A DNA stretch of 64,000 nucleotides from Burkholderia cepacia (GCF_001039005.1 NZ_LDWR01000033.1:62001-126000); one strand, 5' to 3'. Shown: positions 25,408-34,439, counted from the stretch's first letter. Notes: generated by a model not told the origin, from the letters alone. Program-made: numbers and translations.

Positions 25408-26100
25408 ATGCGACTCCTTCTGATCGAAGACGACCGCCCCATCGCACGCGGTATCCAGAGCAGCCTCGAGCAGGCTGGCTTCACCGTCGACATGGTGCAT
25501 GACGGCATTTTTGCCGAACAGGCGCTGGCACAGAACCGCCACGAACTCGTGATCCTCGACCTCGGCCTGCCGGGCATCGACGGGATGACGCTGCTCACGC
25601 GCTTCCGCCAGACCAACCGCCACACGCCCGTGATCGTACTGACCGCGCGTGACGAGCTGAACGACCGGATCCAGGGCCTGAATTCGGGCGCCGACGACTA
25701 CATGCTCAAGCCGTTCGAGCCGGCCGAACTCGAAGCGCGCATCCGCGCGGTGATGCGCCGCAGCGGCCCGCACAGCGACATGCCGCGTCCGGAAGTGTCG
25801 CTCGGCGGCGTCCGCCTGTCGGGCGTCGACCGCCGCATCTTCAACGACGACAAGCCGCTCGAACTGTCGCCGCGCGAATTCGCGGTGCTCGAGATGCTGC
25901 TGCTGCGTCACGGCCGCGTCGTCAGCAAGGCCCAGCTGCAGGATCACCTCACGCACTTCGGCGGCGATCTCGGCGATACCGCGATCGAAGTCTATGTGCA
26001 TCGCGTGCGCAAGAAACTCGAGCAGTGCCGTGTCGAAATCGTCACGGTGCGCGGCTTCGGCTACCTGCTGCAGGAAATCCGCCAGACGGCGAGCGTCTGA
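25408..26100 (+). CDS. OmpR-family response regulator (TctD/QseB type)
   Basis: A 230-residue response regulator. The receiver domain (1-115) has the acidic pair near D8/D9, the phosphorylation site Asp51 in VILDLGLPG and the conserved Lys in YMLKPF. A winged-helix DNA-binding domain follows (about 125-225), ending VEIVTVRGFGYLL. The histidine kinase gene follows 116 bases later on the same strand. The closest recognised subgroup is TctD, which in other bacteria controls tricarboxylate uptake, but no tctCBA genes are in the window. Confidence 0.92.
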   Translation: MRLLLIEDDRPIARGIQSSLEQAGFTVDMVHDGIFAEQALAQNRHELVILDLGLPGIDGMTLLTRFRQTNRHTPVIVLTARDELNDRIQGLNSGADDYMLKPFEPAELEARIRAVMRRSGPHSDMPRPEVSLGGVRLSGVDRRIFNDDKPLELSPREFAVLEMLLLRHGRVVSKAQLQDHLTHFGGDLGDTAIEVYVHRVRKKLEQCRVEIVTVRGFGYLLQEIRQTASV

Positions 26101-26216
26101 GCGGCGCCGCACCGGCCGGCCGCGTGCCGCCGGCGTCCACGCCCTGCCCCGCGTCGTCGCCCGGCGCACGACCGCGCCGCTCCCCGTGAGCGGCGCTTAT
26201 CCATTTGCCCGTCGAA

Positions 26217-27701
26217 ATGTCTCCTGATCCGGCTGTGACCACCAGCCTGCGCCGCTCGCTGCTCCGGCGCCTCGCCGCGCCGCTGTCGATGCTCGCGCTG
26301 ATGAGCGGCCTGATCGCCTACTGGCTCGCGTGGCAATACACGCAGCACGTGATCGACCGCTCGCTCGCCGATCTCGCGACCGCCATCTCGAAACAGATCC
26401 AGATCGCCGGCCCCGACGCGCCGTTCACGGTGCCGCCGCTCGCGCAGGCGATGTTCTCCGATCCCGCCGAGGCGCTGATCTACCGGATCAGCGACGGCGA
26501 ACAGGAACTCGCCGGCGATCCGAAGCTGCCGCTGCAGGGCATCAACGTGCGCCGCATGCATCATGCGTACGTGTTCGAGGCCGAGTACGACAACCGCGCG
26601 GTGCGGGTCGCGCAGGTGCGCGTCGACGACGTCGAGGGCGGCAAGCCGATGGTCGTCGAGGTCGCGCAGCCGGTGCGGCACCGCTACCGGATCGCGGCCG
26701 AATTCCTCGTCGCGATCATGATGCCGCTGCTGCTGCTGCTGCTCGCGGGCTGGGGCATTGTCTGGCGCGTCGTGAACCAGCAGCTCGGCCCGCTCACGCA
26801 TCTCGCCGATTCGCTGAACCGGCAGACCCACACGTCGCTGGAGCCAGTCGACGAAACTGAAGTGCCGCTGGAGATCCGGCCGCTGACGAGCGCGATGAAC
26901 GCGCTGCTCGGCCGCCTGAAGACCGCGCTCGACGCGCAGCGCAAGTTCATCGCCGATGCCGCGCACCAGTTGCGCACGCCGCTCACGGCCGTGAAGCTGC
27001 ATGCCGAGCAGGCGGCCGTCGCGCGCGATCCGCACCAGACCTTCGCCGCGGTGCGCGAGCTGCGCGCGGCCGCCGACCGCGCGGTGCGGCTGTCGAACCA
27101 GCTGCTGTCGCTCGCTCGTGCGGAACCGGGCGAACAGGCCGCGCGTTTCGTCGACGTCGACCTCGCGGCAATGGCGTTCGAGACGGGCGCCGAATGGGTG
27201 CCGCGCGCGCTCGCATCGCATGTCGACCTCGGCTTCCAGCGCAGCGACGACCCCGGCGACGACCATAAGCTGACCGTGCGTGGCAACCCCGTGCTGCTGC
27301 GCGAGGTGATCGCGAACCTGCTCGACAATGCGCTGAAATACGTGCCGCTCGCGCGGCCGGACGGCGCGCGGATCACGGTGAACGTCGCGCGCGGCGCACT
27401 CGAGGACGGCCAGCCGGCTGCCGAAATCGTCGTCGAGGACAACGGCCCGGGCGTCCCCGCGAACCAGCAGGCCGACCTGTTCAAGCGCTTCTTCCGCGGC
27501 GACGCGCAAAGCGGCAACGGCGTCGAGACCGGCGCCGGGCTCGGTCTCGCGATCGTGCACGACATCATCGCGATGCATGGCGGCACCGTGTCGTACGAGG
27601 ATGCGTCGGGAGGCGGCTCGCGCTTCGTGGTGAGGGTACCGCTCGCCGGGCACACGGAGAAGCCGGCCAGCGAAACGCCGGCGGCCGCGTCGACGCACTG
27701 A
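26217..27701 (+). CDS. Sensor histidine kinase (TctE-like, 2CSK_N sensor)
   Basis: A 494-residue membrane kinase. A first helix (about 21-42) and a second (about 160-185) enclose a periplasmic sensor domain of the 2CSK_N type, with the tract DPAEALIYRISDGEQELAGD. A HAMP-like linker (LGPLTHLADSLN) leads to the HisKA motif FIADAAHQLRTPL (His250) and the ATPase domain with N-box LLDNALKYVP, G1 VEDNGPGV and G2 GAGLGLAIV. The ATG at 26217 is preferred over a TTG four codons upstream. It pairs with the response regulator just before it. Confidence 0.92.
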   Translation: MSPDPAVTTSLRRSLLRRLAAPLSMLALMSGLIAYWLAWQYTQHVIDRSLADLATAISKQIQIAGPDAPFTVPPLAQAMFSDPAEALIYRISDGEQELAGDPKLPLQGINVRRMHHAYVFEAEYDNRAVRVAQVRVDDVEGGKPMVVEVAQPVRHRYRIAAEFLVAIMMPLLLLLLAGWGIVWRVVNQQLGPLTHLADSLNRQTHTSLEPVDETEVPLEIRPLTSAMNALLGRLKTALDAQRKFIADAAHQLRTPLTAVKLHAEQAAVARDPHQTFAAVRELRAAADRAVRLSNQLLSLARAEPGEQAARFVDVDLAAMAFETGAEWVPRALASHVDLGFQRSDDPGDDHKLTVRGNPVLLREVIANLLDNALKYVPLARPDGARITVNVARGALEDGQPAAEIVVEDNGPGVPANQQADLFKRFFRGDAQSGNGVETGAGLGLAIVHDIIAMHGGTVSYEDASGGGSRFVVRVPLAGHTEKPASETPAAASTH

Positions 27702-27725
27702 GCGATCACCCGGCGATTTACGACG

Positions 27726-27755
27726 GGCGGGCGACCGTTGGCCGGCTCGCCCGCC
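27726..27755. other. GC-rich inverted repeat between convergent genes
   Basis: GGCGGGCGA (27726-27734) and TCGCCCGCC (27747-27755) can form a nine-base stem with a 12-base loop between the kinase gene and the convergent SET gene. There is no T run, so terminator function is doubtful. Confidence 0.3.
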
Positions 27756-27842
27756 GGATCAAGAAGCAGGAACAACGGCTGCGCAGTGCGGCAACCGTCC
27801 GCTGAAACGGCAGCGACGGCGCACGGTGCGCCGCCGCCTGCG

Positions 27843-28373
27843 TTACTTCTTGCTTTTCTTGTCCTTCGATTTGGACTCGGACTTGCCGTCCTTCTTGTCC
27901 TTCTTCTTTTTCTTCTTTTCGCCGTCGTCCGACGTCGCGAGCAGCGTGCCGCGGCACGCGGCCGCGCCGCAATGGCACGCGTATTCGCGCTTCAGCGTCT
28001 TCGTCAGCTTCGCGTCGATCACGAGGCCGTAGTCGTAGAACAACTCCTCCTCCGACCCGATGTCGCGCAGCGCGTGGATGTACACGCGGCCTTTGACTTC
28101 CTCGGCTTCGCAGTTCGGCGCGCACGAATGGTTGATCCAGCGCGCGCTGTTGCCGTCGATCTTGCCGTCGATCACGCCGCCTTCGTCCAGTGCGAAGTAG
28201 AACGTATGGTTCGGCTCGCTCGGGTCGTGCGGATGGCGGCGCAGCGCTTCCTTCCACGAAATTCGTTCGCCCTTGTATTCCACTACGCGCTCGCCGGCCT
28301 TGATCGGCGCCACGGCGAACACGCCCTTGCCGTGTACTCCCGAGCGGCGCACCGCGATCCTGCGTGAACTCAT
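27843..28373 (-). CDS. SET-domain protein (putative lysine methyltransferase) with Lys-rich tail
   Basis: A 176-residue protein that is almost entirely a SET domain: GVHGKGVFA (12-20), the SAM-pocket motif RWINHSCAPNC (79-88), the ELFYDYG motif (110-116) and a post-SET cysteine cluster CHCGAAAC (133-140), which with Cys84 or Cys88 could bind zinc. Residues from about 150 on are nearly all Lys, Asp, Glu and Ser. The catalytic features look complete. SET proteins modify protein lysines; the bacterial substrate is unknown. The ATG at 28373 gives the clean start MSSRRIAVRRSG. Confidence 0.88.
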   Translation of the reverse strand: MSSRRIAVRRSGVHGKGVFAVAPIKAGERVVEYKGERISWKEALRRHPHDPSEPNHTFYFALDEGGVIDGKIDGNSARWINHSCAPNCEAEEVKGRVYIHALRDIGSEEELFYDYGLVIDAKLTKTLKREYACHCGAAACRGTLLATSDDGEKKKKKKDKKDGKSESKSKDKKSKK

Positions 28374-28552
28374 CGAACGAATCCTTGTGAAGACGAATGA
28401 ATGGAAGACGACCGCGATCGCGGCCTGGCGTCGCGCGAAACGAAAACGCGGCACCGGTTGGTGCCGCGTCGGGGCATGCGGCGAATCACCCGCATCCTAC
28501 ACGTTCACGATTGCTTCGTTCAACATCGCGCTCAATATTGCGCGCTTGACAC

Positions 28553-29665
28553 TCAACGCTGGCCGAAGGCGATGTCACCGAACAACGCCTTGTGCTCGCG
28601 CGGCTGCGAGCGCCAGTACTGCGGCGGCGCCGTCACCTGCGCGCCGAGCTCGGCCGCCGCATGCCACGGCCAGCGCGGGTCGTACAGCATCGCGCGCGCC
28701 ATCGCGACGAAATCGGCATCGCCGGACTCGATGAGCCGGTTCGCATGCGCGGGCTCGTTGATCAGGCCGACCGCCATCGTCGGCATGCCGACCGCGCGCT
28801 TCACGGCCTGCGCGAACGGCACCTGATAGCCGGGCGACAGCGGAATCTTCTGCAGCGGCGATACGCCGCCGGACGACACGTCGATCCAGTCGCAGCCGCG
28901 ACGCTTCAGTTCGTGCGCGAACGCGATCGTGTCGTCGAGCTCCCAGCCGCCTTCGACCCAGTCGGTCGCGGACACGCGCACGCCGACCGGCCGATCTTCC
29001 GGAAACGCCGCGCGCACGATCTCGAAGATCTCGAGCGGAAAACGCATCCGGTTTTCGAGCGAGCCGCCGTATTCGTCGGTGCGCTGGTTCGCGAGCGGCG
29101 ACAGGAACTGGTGCAGCAGGTAGCCGTGCGCCGCGTGCACTTCGATCGCGTCGATGCCGAGCCGCGCCGCGCGCTTCGCGGCGGCCGCGAACGCTGCGCG
29201 GATCCGATTCAGGCCCGCGGCATCGAGCGCGAGCGGCGGCGTCTCGCCGTCCTTGTGCGGCACGGCCGACGGCCCGTGCGGCAGCCAGCCGCCGTCGGCG
29301 ACGGACACGAGCTGGCCGCCCTCCCACGGCCCGGCGCTCGACGCCTTGCGCCCCGCATGCGACAACTGCATCGCAACGGGGATCGGCGAATGCTTGCGGA
29401 TCGCGGCCAGCACGGGCTTCAGCGCGGCTTCGGTCACGTCGTCCCACAGGCCGAGGTCGCCATGCGTGATGCGCCCGTCGGGTTCGACCGCGGTCGCCTC
29501 GATGCAGAGCAGCCCCGCGCCGGACAGCGCGAGATGGCCGAGGTGAATCATGTGCCAGTCGGTCGCTTCGCCGCGCTCGGCCGAATACTGGCACATCGGG
29601 GAGATCACGATCCGGTTCGGAAGAGTCACGCCGCGCAGCGTGAACGGGGAAAACAGCGCAGTCAT
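28553..29665 (-). CDS. Old-yellow-enzyme family NADH:flavin oxidoreductase (YqjM/xenobiotic reductase type)
   Basis: A 370-residue FMN enzyme, a TIM barrel reducing activated C=C bonds in enones and related compounds. Visible are the N-terminal PNRIVISPMCQYSAERGEATDWH, which holds the Cys of the thermophilic-like OYE class, AMQLSHAGRKAS, the substrate-binding HAAHGYLLHQFLSP, NQRTDEYGGSLENR and the FMN-phosphate tract VGLINEPAHA...DFVAMARAML. All expected motifs are present. It is monocistronic in appearance, with gaps of about 180 and 210 bases on either side. Confidence 0.92.
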   Translation of the reverse strand: MTALFSPFTLRGVTLPNRIVISPMCQYSAERGEATDWHMIHLGHLALSGAGLLCIEATAVEPDGRITHGDLGLWDDVTEAALKPVLAAIRKHSPIPVAMQLSHAGRKASSAGPWEGGQLVSVADGGWLPHGPSAVPHKDGETPPLALDAAGLNRIRAAFAAAAKRAARLGIDAIEVHAAHGYLLHQFLSPLANQRTDEYGGSLENRMRFPLEIFEIVRAAFPEDRPVGVRVSATDWVEGGWELDDTIAFAHELKRRGCDWIDVSSGGVSPLQKIPLSPGYQVPFAQAVKRAVGMPTMAVGLINEPAHANRLIESGDADFVAMARAMLYDPRWPWHAAAELGAQVTAPPQYWRSQPREHKALFGDIAFGQR

Positions 29666-29874
29666 GGAGGCCGCTCGCCAGGAAGGGAAAGAGCGAACGA
29701 GCGTAGCACGCAGGCCCGAAGCGTGCAGGTGCCGTGGGCGGCAGTAAGGGGATGGTCAGGTGCGGCCGGCAGCTTGCCGGCGATGCTGGAAACGCCGGGA
29801 ACGCAGCGACACGCCGGCCTGCAACGGATGCAGGCCGGGCAACAGGTTCGCGGCGACCGGCGCCGCCCGCGACG

Positions 29875-30585
29875 TCAGAGCCCGACGCTGTCGAGCCACT
29901 CCGCGAACATGCGCCGCGCGGCCGTCTCGAGCGCGGGGCCGTGCTGCGCGGTATCGGCGCGCAACTGGCGCGCGTCGATGCCGGGCGTCGCGGCGATTTC
30001 GCCCGCATTCCCGATCAGCCAGGGTTCGAAACGGTCGGCGCGGATTTCCGGATGACACTGCAGCGCCAGCACGTGCTGCCCCCACGCGAATGCCTGGTGG
30101 CGGCACGCCGGCGTCGACGCGAGATGAATCGCACCGCCCGGCAGGTCGAACGTGTCGCCGTGCCAGTGCAGCATCGACGTCGCCGCGCCATCGAGATGGC
30201 GCAGCGGCGACGCGCGGCCGGCATCGGTGAGCGTCAGCGGCGCCCAGCCGAGTTCGTGCTGCGCAGCCGGATAGACGCGCGCGCCGAGCGCACGGGCGAT
30301 GAACTGAGCGCCGAGGCAGATGCCGAGGATCGGCAGCCCCGCGTCGATGCGCTGACGCACGAGCGCCGCGAGCGGCGCGATCGTCGGATACTGCGCATCG
30401 TCGTACACGCTGAGCGGCCCGCCGAGCACGACGAACAGCGACGGCGCGAGCGCGTCGAGCACCTCGACCCGCGACGACCCGACATCGACGTAGCGCACCC
30501 GCCGGCCCCGTTCGCCGAGCACCTGCTCGAAGCTCCCGAGATCCTCGAAATGCACGTGGCGGATCGCCACGACTTCAGCGTTCAT
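29875..30585 (-). CDS. Class I glutamine amidotransferase-like protein
   Basis: A 236-residue stand-alone class I amidotransferase domain. The catalytic triad is visible as Cys90 in GICLGAQF, His178 and Glu180 in QCHPEI. There is no synthetase domain, so it is not GuaA; relatives include gamma-glutamyl hydrolases such as PuuD-like enzymes and free GATase proteins of unknown substrate. The ATG at 30585 has GGGAGG six bases upstream and is preferred over the ATG directly before it. It begins 28 bases after the MarR-type gene's stop and is probably cotranscribed with it. Confidence 0.82.
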   Translation of the reverse strand: MNAEVVAIRHVHFEDLGSFEQVLGERGRRVRYVDVGSSRVEVLDALAPSLFVVLGGPLSVYDDAQYPTIAPLAALVRQRIDAGLPILGICLGAQFIARALGARVYPAAQHELGWAPLTLTDAGRASPLRHLDGAATSMLHWHGDTFDLPGGAIHLASTPACRHQAFAWGQHVLALQCHPEIRADRFEPWLIGNAGEIAATPGIDARQLRADTAQHGPALETAARRMFAEWLDSVGL

Positions 30586-30613
30586 CATCGGCCTCCCGGT
30601 CGATCGACGGACG

Positions 30614-31252
30614 TCAGCCGGCGAAAATCTTCCAGGTCTTCTTCTGCGTCGCCGCGTCGGCCTCTTCCTGCACCGAGCAGTCGAGACGCAAGTCGCTGTC
30701 GGACATCGAGATGTCGAGCGCCGCGCAGTGATGCACGGTCTTCTTCGACAACTTGCCCGGCTGGAAGTGGGCGCACGTCACGCACATGCGCTGCGGCGGC
30801 GTCGCACCGGCCACCTGCAGCTCGCGCAGCGTCTTCAGCAGCGCGCGATACAGTGCGCCCTGCTCGTCCGCGCCGAGCTTGCCGACCGCTTTCGTCAGGA
30901 ATTCCGGCCATTGCAGCGCCTTCTTCGCGGCCGTACGGCCGCGGGCCGACAGGCGCACGGCCAGCGCGCGGCCATCGTCCAGCGCACGGCGCTTCTCGAC
31001 GAGCCCCTTCGTCTCGAGCGTGCTGACCGCATCGCTCGTGGTGGCCGCGGTGAGCTGCGTCTCGCGCGCGATCTCGCCGAGCCGCATCGGACCCTTGCGC
31101 TGCAGCAGCAGCACGAGAATCTCGCCCTGCGTCGGCGTAAGGCCCGCGCCTTCCGCCCAATCCCATGCCTGGCTTCGCATGGCCGTACTCAACCGCAGCA
31201 GGCTGTGGGTGACACGTCCCGAAGCCTGGTTCCCGTAAACGCCTTCGCTCAT
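30614..31252 (-). CDS. MarR-family regulator with a cysteine-rich C-terminal extension
   Basis: A 212-residue winged-helix regulator. Residues about 15-145 are a MarR domain (LTPTQGEILVLLLQRKGPMRLGEIA, then the recognition helix TTSDAVSTLETKGLVEKRR and the wing DDGRALAVRLS). Beyond the usual MarR length is a tail with Cys157, Cys160, His174, His175, Cys176 and Cys192, which looks like a metal- or redox-sensing module. The amidotransferase gene follows after 28 bases. Upstream is a gene-less region with DnaA boxes. Confidence 0.85.
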   Translation of the reverse strand: MSEGVYGNQASGRVTHSLLRLSTAMRSQAWDWAEGAGLTPTQGEILVLLLQRKGPMRLGEIARETQLTAATTSDAVSTLETKGLVEKRRALDDGRALAVRLSARGRTAAKKALQWPEFLTKAVGKLGADEQGALYRALLKTLRELQVAGATPPQRMCVTCAHFQPGKLSKKTVHHCAALDISMSDSDLRLDCSVQEEADAATQKKTWKIFAG

Positions 31253-31759
31253 AGTCTTTTCGCTTTGCCGCCGCCCGGATTGCCGAGCGGCCGTAGTGTG
31301 GAGATCAAATGTCTATCTCAAATCAGACGCGCTCTTGCGAGTGCGTCAGCACGGCCGTCGCGAGGCACACGCGGCGGTCGCGTTCGCGGCGACCGGTGAG
31401 ACACGCGTCGTTCCGGTGTCCGCAAAGCCGACATTCTAAGCGACAGTGGAAAATCGCACAGCTAAGTTATCCCCTGCATTCTGTGGAAAATCGCTGGATA
31501 ACTGAAATTTTTCGTTGTGCCTGCAATGCCGCGCGCCCGCGGAACGGGGCGCGCAAACATTTTCCTGTTCGGATCGGCCATCGGGGGAATGGCAATGATC
31601 CACCGGGTTATCCCACCCGCAGACCATTGACTTTGCAGCAGAATATTGAGTTATCCACAGATTTTCAGGACGACTGGCAACGATTTCGGCCTGAATCCGG
31701 GCCGAGCGTCGTTCAGCGAATCGCGATGCGGTCGAGCCTGCAATCTGCAAAACATTTTT
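31253..31759. other. Gene-less region with one exact and several near DnaA boxes
   Basis: No gene is supported. An exact DnaA box TTATCCACA is at 31651-31659. Near matches are TGTGGAAAA (31482-31490, one mismatch), TTATCCCCT (31467-31475) and GCTGGATAA (31493-31501), the last three within 35 bases. It is the left of two such regions around the ligase/antiporter pair and may be part of, or accessory to, the origin. Confidence 0.5.
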
Positions 31760-32875
31760 TCATTCACGCCACCGTAAGCACTGCTGGCGGACCGTCTCGT
31801 TCAGTGATTTTTCCTGTTTGAAAACGGTTCTCAACCACGATGCGTCGTTCACGCGCGCTTTTGCCAGCGCGCCGATCTCGTCGAGCGCCGCGCGCGAGCC
31901 GAGCGCGGCCGCATGCGGCGCGATCCGGTCGAGCGTGTCGAGGATGTCTTCCGCGATCGTGCGGCGTTCACCCGTCTGAGGATTCACGCAAGTGCCCTCG
32001 AGCCCGAAGCGGCACGCTTCGAAACGGTTGAACGTGTAGACGAGGTAGTCGTCCTCCGACAGCTTCAGCGGCCGGTCGGTCAGCAGGTAGCGCGCGAGCG
32101 TCTGGATGTAGCAGGCGATCGCCGCCGCACGGTCGACCGACAGCGGCGTATCCATCACGCGCACCTCGATCGTGCCGAAGCCGGGCTTCGGGCGGATGTC
32201 CCAGTAGAAGTCCTTCATCGAGTTGACGACGCCCGTGTTCACCATCTTCGTGAAGTACTCCTCGAAGCTGTCCCAGGTCAGCACGAACGGCGCGCGGCCC
32301 GACAGCGGGAACGCGAACACCGAATTCAGGCGTGCCGACTGGAAGCCCGTGTCGACGTTCTGCACGAACGGCGACGACGCGGACAGCGCGATGAAGTGCG
32401 GAATGAAGCGCGACATCGAGTGAAGCAGGAACAGCGCGCTGTCGGAATCGGGACAGCCGATGTGGACGTGCTGGCCGAACACGGTGAACTGTTTGGCCAG
32501 ATAGCCGTACAGCTCGGAGATGTACTGGAAGCGCGGCGCGTCGTAGATCTGCCGGTCGCTCCATTGCTGGAACGCGTGCGTGCCGCCGCCGGCGAGCCCG
32601 ACGTTGAGCTGGTCGGCCGCCTTCACGAGCACGTCCCGGATCGCATGGAGCTCGCTGACCGCCTGCTCGTGCGTATGGCAGATGCCGGTCGACAGCTCGA
32701 TCATGCTCTCGGTGATTTCCGGCGTGATGTTGCCCGGAAAGGTCTCGCCCTGGATCAGGCGCATCAGGTCGGATGCAGCCTTGGTCAGGTCGTAGTTGTG
32801 CGTGTTGACGACCTGGATCTCCAGTTCGACGCCGAACGTGAACGGTTCGGAATTGACGAAGGTTTCGAGTGCCAT
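31760..32875 (-). CDS. Carboxylate-amine ligase, YbdK/glutamate-cysteine ligase 2 family
   Basis: A 371-residue protein of the GCS2 family, ATP-grasp-related enzymes joining a carboxylate to an amine. The N-terminal FTFGVELEIQVV, the metal-binding ITPEITESMIELSTGICHTH, the VFGQHVHIGCPD tract and the KPGFGTIEVRVMDTPLSVD block are all typical. In E. coli the relative YbdK has weak glutamate-cysteine ligase activity; the true substrates are unsure. It starts 14 bases after the antiporter stop and is probably cotranscribed with it. It sits between the two DnaA-box regions. Confidence 0.85.
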   Translation of the reverse strand: MALETFVNSEPFTFGVELEIQVVNTHNYDLTKAASDLMRLIQGETFPGNITPEITESMIELSTGICHTHEQAVSELHAIRDVLVKAADQLNVGLAGGGTHAFQQWSDRQIYDAPRFQYISELYGYLAKQFTVFGQHVHIGCPDSDSALFLLHSMSRFIPHFIALSASSPFVQNVDTGFQSARLNSVFAFPLSGRAPFVLTWDSFEEYFTKMVNTGVVNSMKDFYWDIRPKPGFGTIEVRVMDTPLSVDRAAAIACYIQTLARYLLTDRPLKLSEDDYLVYTFNRFEACRFGLEGTCVNPQTGERRTIAEDILDTLDRIAPHAAALGSRAALDEIGALAKARVNDASWLRTVFKQEKSLNETVRQQCLRWRE

Positions 32876-32889
32876 GGCAGGTTCCTGAA

Positions 32890-34104
32890 TCAGTTGCTGT
32901 CGCTGCGTTCACCGACCGCCGACAGGCATCGGTAGACGACGAACGGACTGACGAGCTGCAAGACCACGATCGTGCACATCACGATCGCGCGCAGGTGCGG
33001 GTCGAAATTCGGATACAGCTGGTAGGTGTCGTCGACGAGCAGGTACGACAGCGCGGACATCGGCGTGAGTGCGATGCCGAGCGCGACGCCCTGCTTCATC
33101 CCGATGCCGCTCGGCTTCGCGAACGCGACGACGCCGGCCAGCTTCGCGACGAGCCGCGTGACGATCAGCACGATCGCGAGCAGCCCGCCGAGCGCGAGGT
33201 CGCCCCACGTGAACGACGTGAGCGTCAGCACGAACAGGACCACCGTCAGCAGCCAGCCGGCCGTGCCGAAGTGCTCGGGCCACAGCTGCGGACGCGCTTC
33301 GAGGTTCTTCACGATGATGCCGGCGAGCAGCAGCGTGAGCAGCGTCGACAGCTTCAGCGCCTGTGCCACCGCGATCGCAAGCATCACGAGCCCGAACAGT
33401 GCGACGAATGAATGCTCGTCGCGCATCGTCGACGTCATGTGGCGGAACAGGAAATTGCACGAACGCGCGACCAGGTACGCGACGATGAACGAGCCGGCGA
33501 TCAGGTAGAGCGGCTGCAGGATCGTCGCGAAAACGTTGCCGTACGCTTCCTGGTGGAGCCAGCTGGTCACGAGCTTGGTCAGCACGATCGCGTACACGCT
33601 GTTGAGCGCTGTGAGCGTGATGAGCCGCTGCGACACCTGCCCTTCCGCGCGCAGTTCGGTCTTGAGCTGGATCACCATCGACGGCGACGTCGCGATCGCG
33701 ATCGCCGACAGCACCAGCGCGACCATCCCCGATACGCCCAGCGCGAGCATCACGAACAGCACGAGCACGAACGTCAGCGTGGCTTCGGCAAGGCTCGACG
33801 CGATAAGCCATGGATTGCGCCGGATCCAGCGCAGGTCGAGGCGGCTGCCGAGCTCGAACAGCAGCAGGCCGAGCGCGACGTCGATCAGCAGCCGCGAGGT
33901 TTCGTCGGTGCTCGCGTCGATCACGCCGAACCCGAACGAACCGGCGATCAAACCGATCACCGCATAGCCGGTAATGCGCGGCAGGCGCCACGCGCGATAG
34001 CACAGCTCGCCGCACAGGCCGGCCGCGAACAACGCGAGCCCGGCCCAGAACACGGCATCCGGCGCAAGCGGCCAGTTGGGCAGAAATGAGAACGCCGACT
34101 TCAT
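32890..34104 (-). CDS. CPA2-family cation:proton antiporter (KefB-like membrane domain)
   Basis: A 404-residue inner-membrane protein with about twelve helices, beginning MKSAFSFLPNWPLAPDAVFWAG. The tract ITGYAVIGLIAGSFGFGVID and the LLIDVALGLLLFELGSRLDL block match the monovalent cation:proton antiporter-2 family. It lacks the cytoplasmic TrkA-N (RCK) domain found in KefB/KefC. The ATG at 34104 is chosen; the longer frame adds a polar Arg-rich segment. It is followed closely by the carboxylate-amine ligase. The ion carried is unknown. Confidence 0.85.
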   Translation of the reverse strand: MKSAFSFLPNWPLAPDAVFWAGLALFAAGLCGELCYRAWRLPRITGYAVIGLIAGSFGFGVIDASTDETSRLLIDVALGLLLFELGSRLDLRWIRRNPWLIASSLAEATLTFVLVLFVMLALGVSGMVALVLSAIAIATSPSMVIQLKTELRAEGQVSQRLITLTALNSVYAIVLTKLVTSWLHQEAYGNVFATILQPLYLIAGSFIVAYLVARSCNFLFRHMTSTMRDEHSFVALFGLVMLAIAVAQALKLSTLLTLLLAGIIVKNLEARPQLWPEHFGTAGWLLTVVLFVLTLTSFTWGDLALGGLLAIVLIVTRLVAKLAGVVAFAKPSGIGMKQGVALGIALTPMSALSYLLVDDTYQLYPNFDPHLRAIVMCTIVVLQLVSPFVVYRCLSAVGERSDSN

Positions 34105-34439
34105 CGTGGTGACTTCTCCTTTGGAAGCAACCGCCAGCGACGCAGGGTCAAACGTCAGAAATGGATGCGCGCCGGCTGGGTGTCGCCCCGAATTTGATTG
34201 TTGTGGTCGACGACGGCGGGACATGGGATCCGCCTGTTCCGCCACTCGGCGGAACGTCGCACAGATTGCCGATCTGGATTGTCGGCCTGGTGTGTGAACG
34301 GACAGCGCAGTCTCGAAGATTCAGATTCGAAAACGTGCCGACCGTTCCATTGAAGCATGTCCGGCGCCTGGCCGAACGAACGCGAAGGACACCGATTGTG
34401 CCACAGCTTTTTCGGTCTGGAACCCATTGAATCGACTCG
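34105..34439. other. Gene-less region upstream of the antiporter gene
   Basis: No gene is supported here. The GC content falls towards the right end, merging with the AT-rich segment of the candidate origin. A purine-rich AAGGAG site for the antiporter lies just upstream of 34104. No clear promoter was picked out. Confidence 0.35.
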
